A stretch of 64,000 nt of DNA from Streptomyces ambofaciens ATCC 23877. Its GTDB lineage: Bacteria; Actinomycetota; Actinomycetes; Streptomycetales; Streptomycetaceae. The DNA lies in assembly GCF_001267885.1 (NCBI RefSeq), contig NZ_CP012382.1, positions 5,443,001-5,507,000 on the forward strand, in the 5' to 3' direction. Both the position numbers and the translations under genes were made by a program. Positions 62,915 to 64,000 of this stretch are shown piece after piece. Position 1 is the stretch's first letter. Every line of letters begins with the position of its first letter. Under the pieces are notes generated by a model. The model saw only the letters and a list, made by a program, of their open reading frames with translations. It did no database searches and was not told where the DNA came from.

Positions 62915-63205
62915 TGACTCCTTCTGCGTGGCCGCGGGTCGCGCGGCCAGGGGAGACCGGTCGGCGGGTGGGCCGGCCGGGCGGTACTGGGCGGTACGCA
63001 GAAACCACGTGCTAGGAGCTGGCCACGGCACAGCGCGCTGGTGTGAGGAAGCTGTGGGGGCGCTGTGGAGCGGCCGTGGGAAGAGTGGCAGGAGAACGCG
63101 CATTCTGTCAGGAGCGCGTCAGAAAGTTGGCCGGAAGTGGTTCGTTGACCGGGCGTTCATGTTCGATATACGGCGCGGTTGCCCGGGCGGAATCCCGGCG
63201 GTCGC
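62915..63205. promoter_or_regulatory. Promoter region of the P-domain protease, with module copy 2
   Basis: This stretch holds no gene. The conserved module runs from 63138 down to 63079 on the minus strand: ACTTCCGGCCAAC, 12 bases, TCCTGACA, 15 bases, TGCCACTCTTCC. Transcription would start near 63072, giving a leader of about 155 bases. Confidence 0.65.
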
Positions 63206-64000
63206 TCAGCCGGCCTCGGGCCCGCACGGCCGGCCCTCCGCGGGCGCGGGAGGCAGGCTCTCCACGGGCGCGGGAGGCAGGTCCTTCGCGGGCGCGGGAG
63301 GCGGGCCCTTCGCGGGCTCGGGAGGCTGACCCTCCCGGGGGGCAGACGGCTCCCCGTGCCAGGACCCCCACAGCGCCGCGTACGCCCCGCCGGCCGCCAC
63401 CAGTTCGTCGTGCGTGCCCAGTTCGGTCAGCAGACCGTCCTCCATCACGGCCACCCGGTCGGCGTCGTGCGCGGTGTGCAGGCGGTGCGCGACGGCGATG
63501 ACCGTACGGCCCTCCAGCACGGCGGCCAGCGCCCGCTCGGTGTGCCGGGCGGTCGTCGGGTCCAGCAGGGCGGTGGCCTCGTCGAGGATCAGCGTGTGCG
63601 GGTCGGCCAGCACCACGCGGGCCAGCGCGAGCTGCTGGGCCTGCGAGCCGTCCGTCCGCCGGCCGCCCGTACCCATCTCGGTGTCGAGGCCGTCGGGCAG
63701 CTCACGCACCCACTCCTCGGCGCCCACCGTGGCGAGCGCGGCCCACAACCGCTCGTCCGGGGCCGCCGGCTCGGCGATGAGGAGATTGTCGCGGACCGTG
63801 CCGAGGAACACGTGGTGCTCCTGGGTGACCAGCACGACCTGCCGGCGCAACCGCTCCGGCCCGAGGCCCACCACGGGCACCCCGCCCACCGTCACCGAGC
63901 CCTCGGTCGGCGCGTCGACGCCCGCCAGCAGCCGGCTCAGCGTGGTCTTGCCGGCCCCGGACGGGCCGACGACCGCCAGCCGCTCGCCCGGCCGCACGGT
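63206..64000 (-). CDS. ABC exporter, C-terminal ATPase part (partial)
   Basis: The frame enters the window from its far edge; the gene start lies beyond 64000. The visible 265 residues hold a full nucleotide-binding domain: Walker A GPSGAGKTT, Q-loop VTQEHHVF, signature DGSQAQQLALARV (variant DGSQAQ instead of LSGGQ), Walker B TLILDEATALLDP and the H-loop VAHRL. The C-terminus is a run of PAPAK/PPAP repeats. The fused transmembrane domain expected upstream is not visible. It is probably half of a heterodimeric exporter; the variant signature suggests a degenerate site. Confidence 0.88.
   Translation of the reverse strand, partial: TVRPGERLAVVGPSGAGKTTLSRLLAGVDAPTEGSVTVGGVPVVGLGPERLRRQVVLVTQEHHVFLGTVRDNLLIAEPAAPDERLWAALATVGAEEWVRELPDGLDTEMGTGGRRTDGSQAQQLALARVVLADPHTLILDEATALLDPTTARHTERALAAVLEGRTVIAVAHRLHTAHDADRVAVMEDGLLTELGTHDELVAAGGAYAALWGSWHGEPSAPREGQPPEPAKGPPPAPAKDLPPAPVESLPPAPAEGRPCGPEAG

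Overview
The window is a high-GC actinobacterial chromosome segment, almost certainly Streptomyces. It carries the polar-growth coiled-coil genes filP and scy, the GlgE alpha-glucan cluster, isobutyryl-CoA mutase, many GTG starts, and several starts with no Shine-Dalgarno that sit 6-8 bases after a -10 box. Gene content and order agree with what I remember of the S. coelicolor/S. lividans core chromosome near SCO5394-SCO5448. No database was searched. I saw no rRNA, tRNA, CRISPR array, insertion sequence or prophage.

Layout. 200-4627: a small zinc-finger-like protein, then two tandem ABC-2 exporter cassettes. 4717-9843: filP and the very large scy. 10077-12895: methylmalonyl-CoA epimerase, diverging from an acetyl-CoA acetyltransferase and meaB. 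12950-17301: an MFS exporter behind a six-codon leader ORF and hairpin, a secreted double-PepSY protein, and a divergent OmpR-type two-component system. 17339-21912: a MarR regulator, three overlapping AIM24-family genes, two DUF3817 membrane proteins, a thiamine-binding-like protein and a second MarR. 22005-25608: icmA with a 22-base operator-like palindrome, a TetR regulator and a thioredoxin-TPR protein. 26262-29063: an operon of three poorly understood envelope proteins behind a palindrome-rich 650-base leader.

29175-35270 is a central-carbon island: pyruvate kinase, acetate kinase and phosphotransacetylase on the minus strand, 6-phosphofructokinase on the plus strand. 35344-44420: a helix-turn-helix regulator, a sugar ABC importer without its own ATPase, a DcuSR/CitAB-like two-component system with a dicarboxylate symporter, and a MerR-thioredoxin pair. 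44552-47414: a HelD-like helicase, then an apparent recombination scar (3' remnant of an ArsR-type gene fused to an unknown reading frame). 47503-58301: the alpha-glucan cluster glgP / glgE-treS-mak-glgB, in which trehalose is converted to maltose, maltose 1-phosphate and branched alpha-1,4-glucan, and glucan is degraded by phosphorylase. 58332-64000: a DUF1990 protein, two paralogous secreted M4 metalloproteases and the 3' end of an ABC exporter.

The most useful new observations are: a 60-base promoter module shared by the two metalloprotease genes; a leaderless 6-codon ORF plus hairpin in front of the MFS gene, which looks like translation-coupled attenuation; perfect or near-perfect palindromes placed inside recognisable promoters (icmA, sugar-binding protein, pyk, thioredoxin/TetR, glgE); a histone-H1-like lysine tail on the branching enzyme supported by its ribosome binding site; and the uncharacterised three-gene envelope operon.
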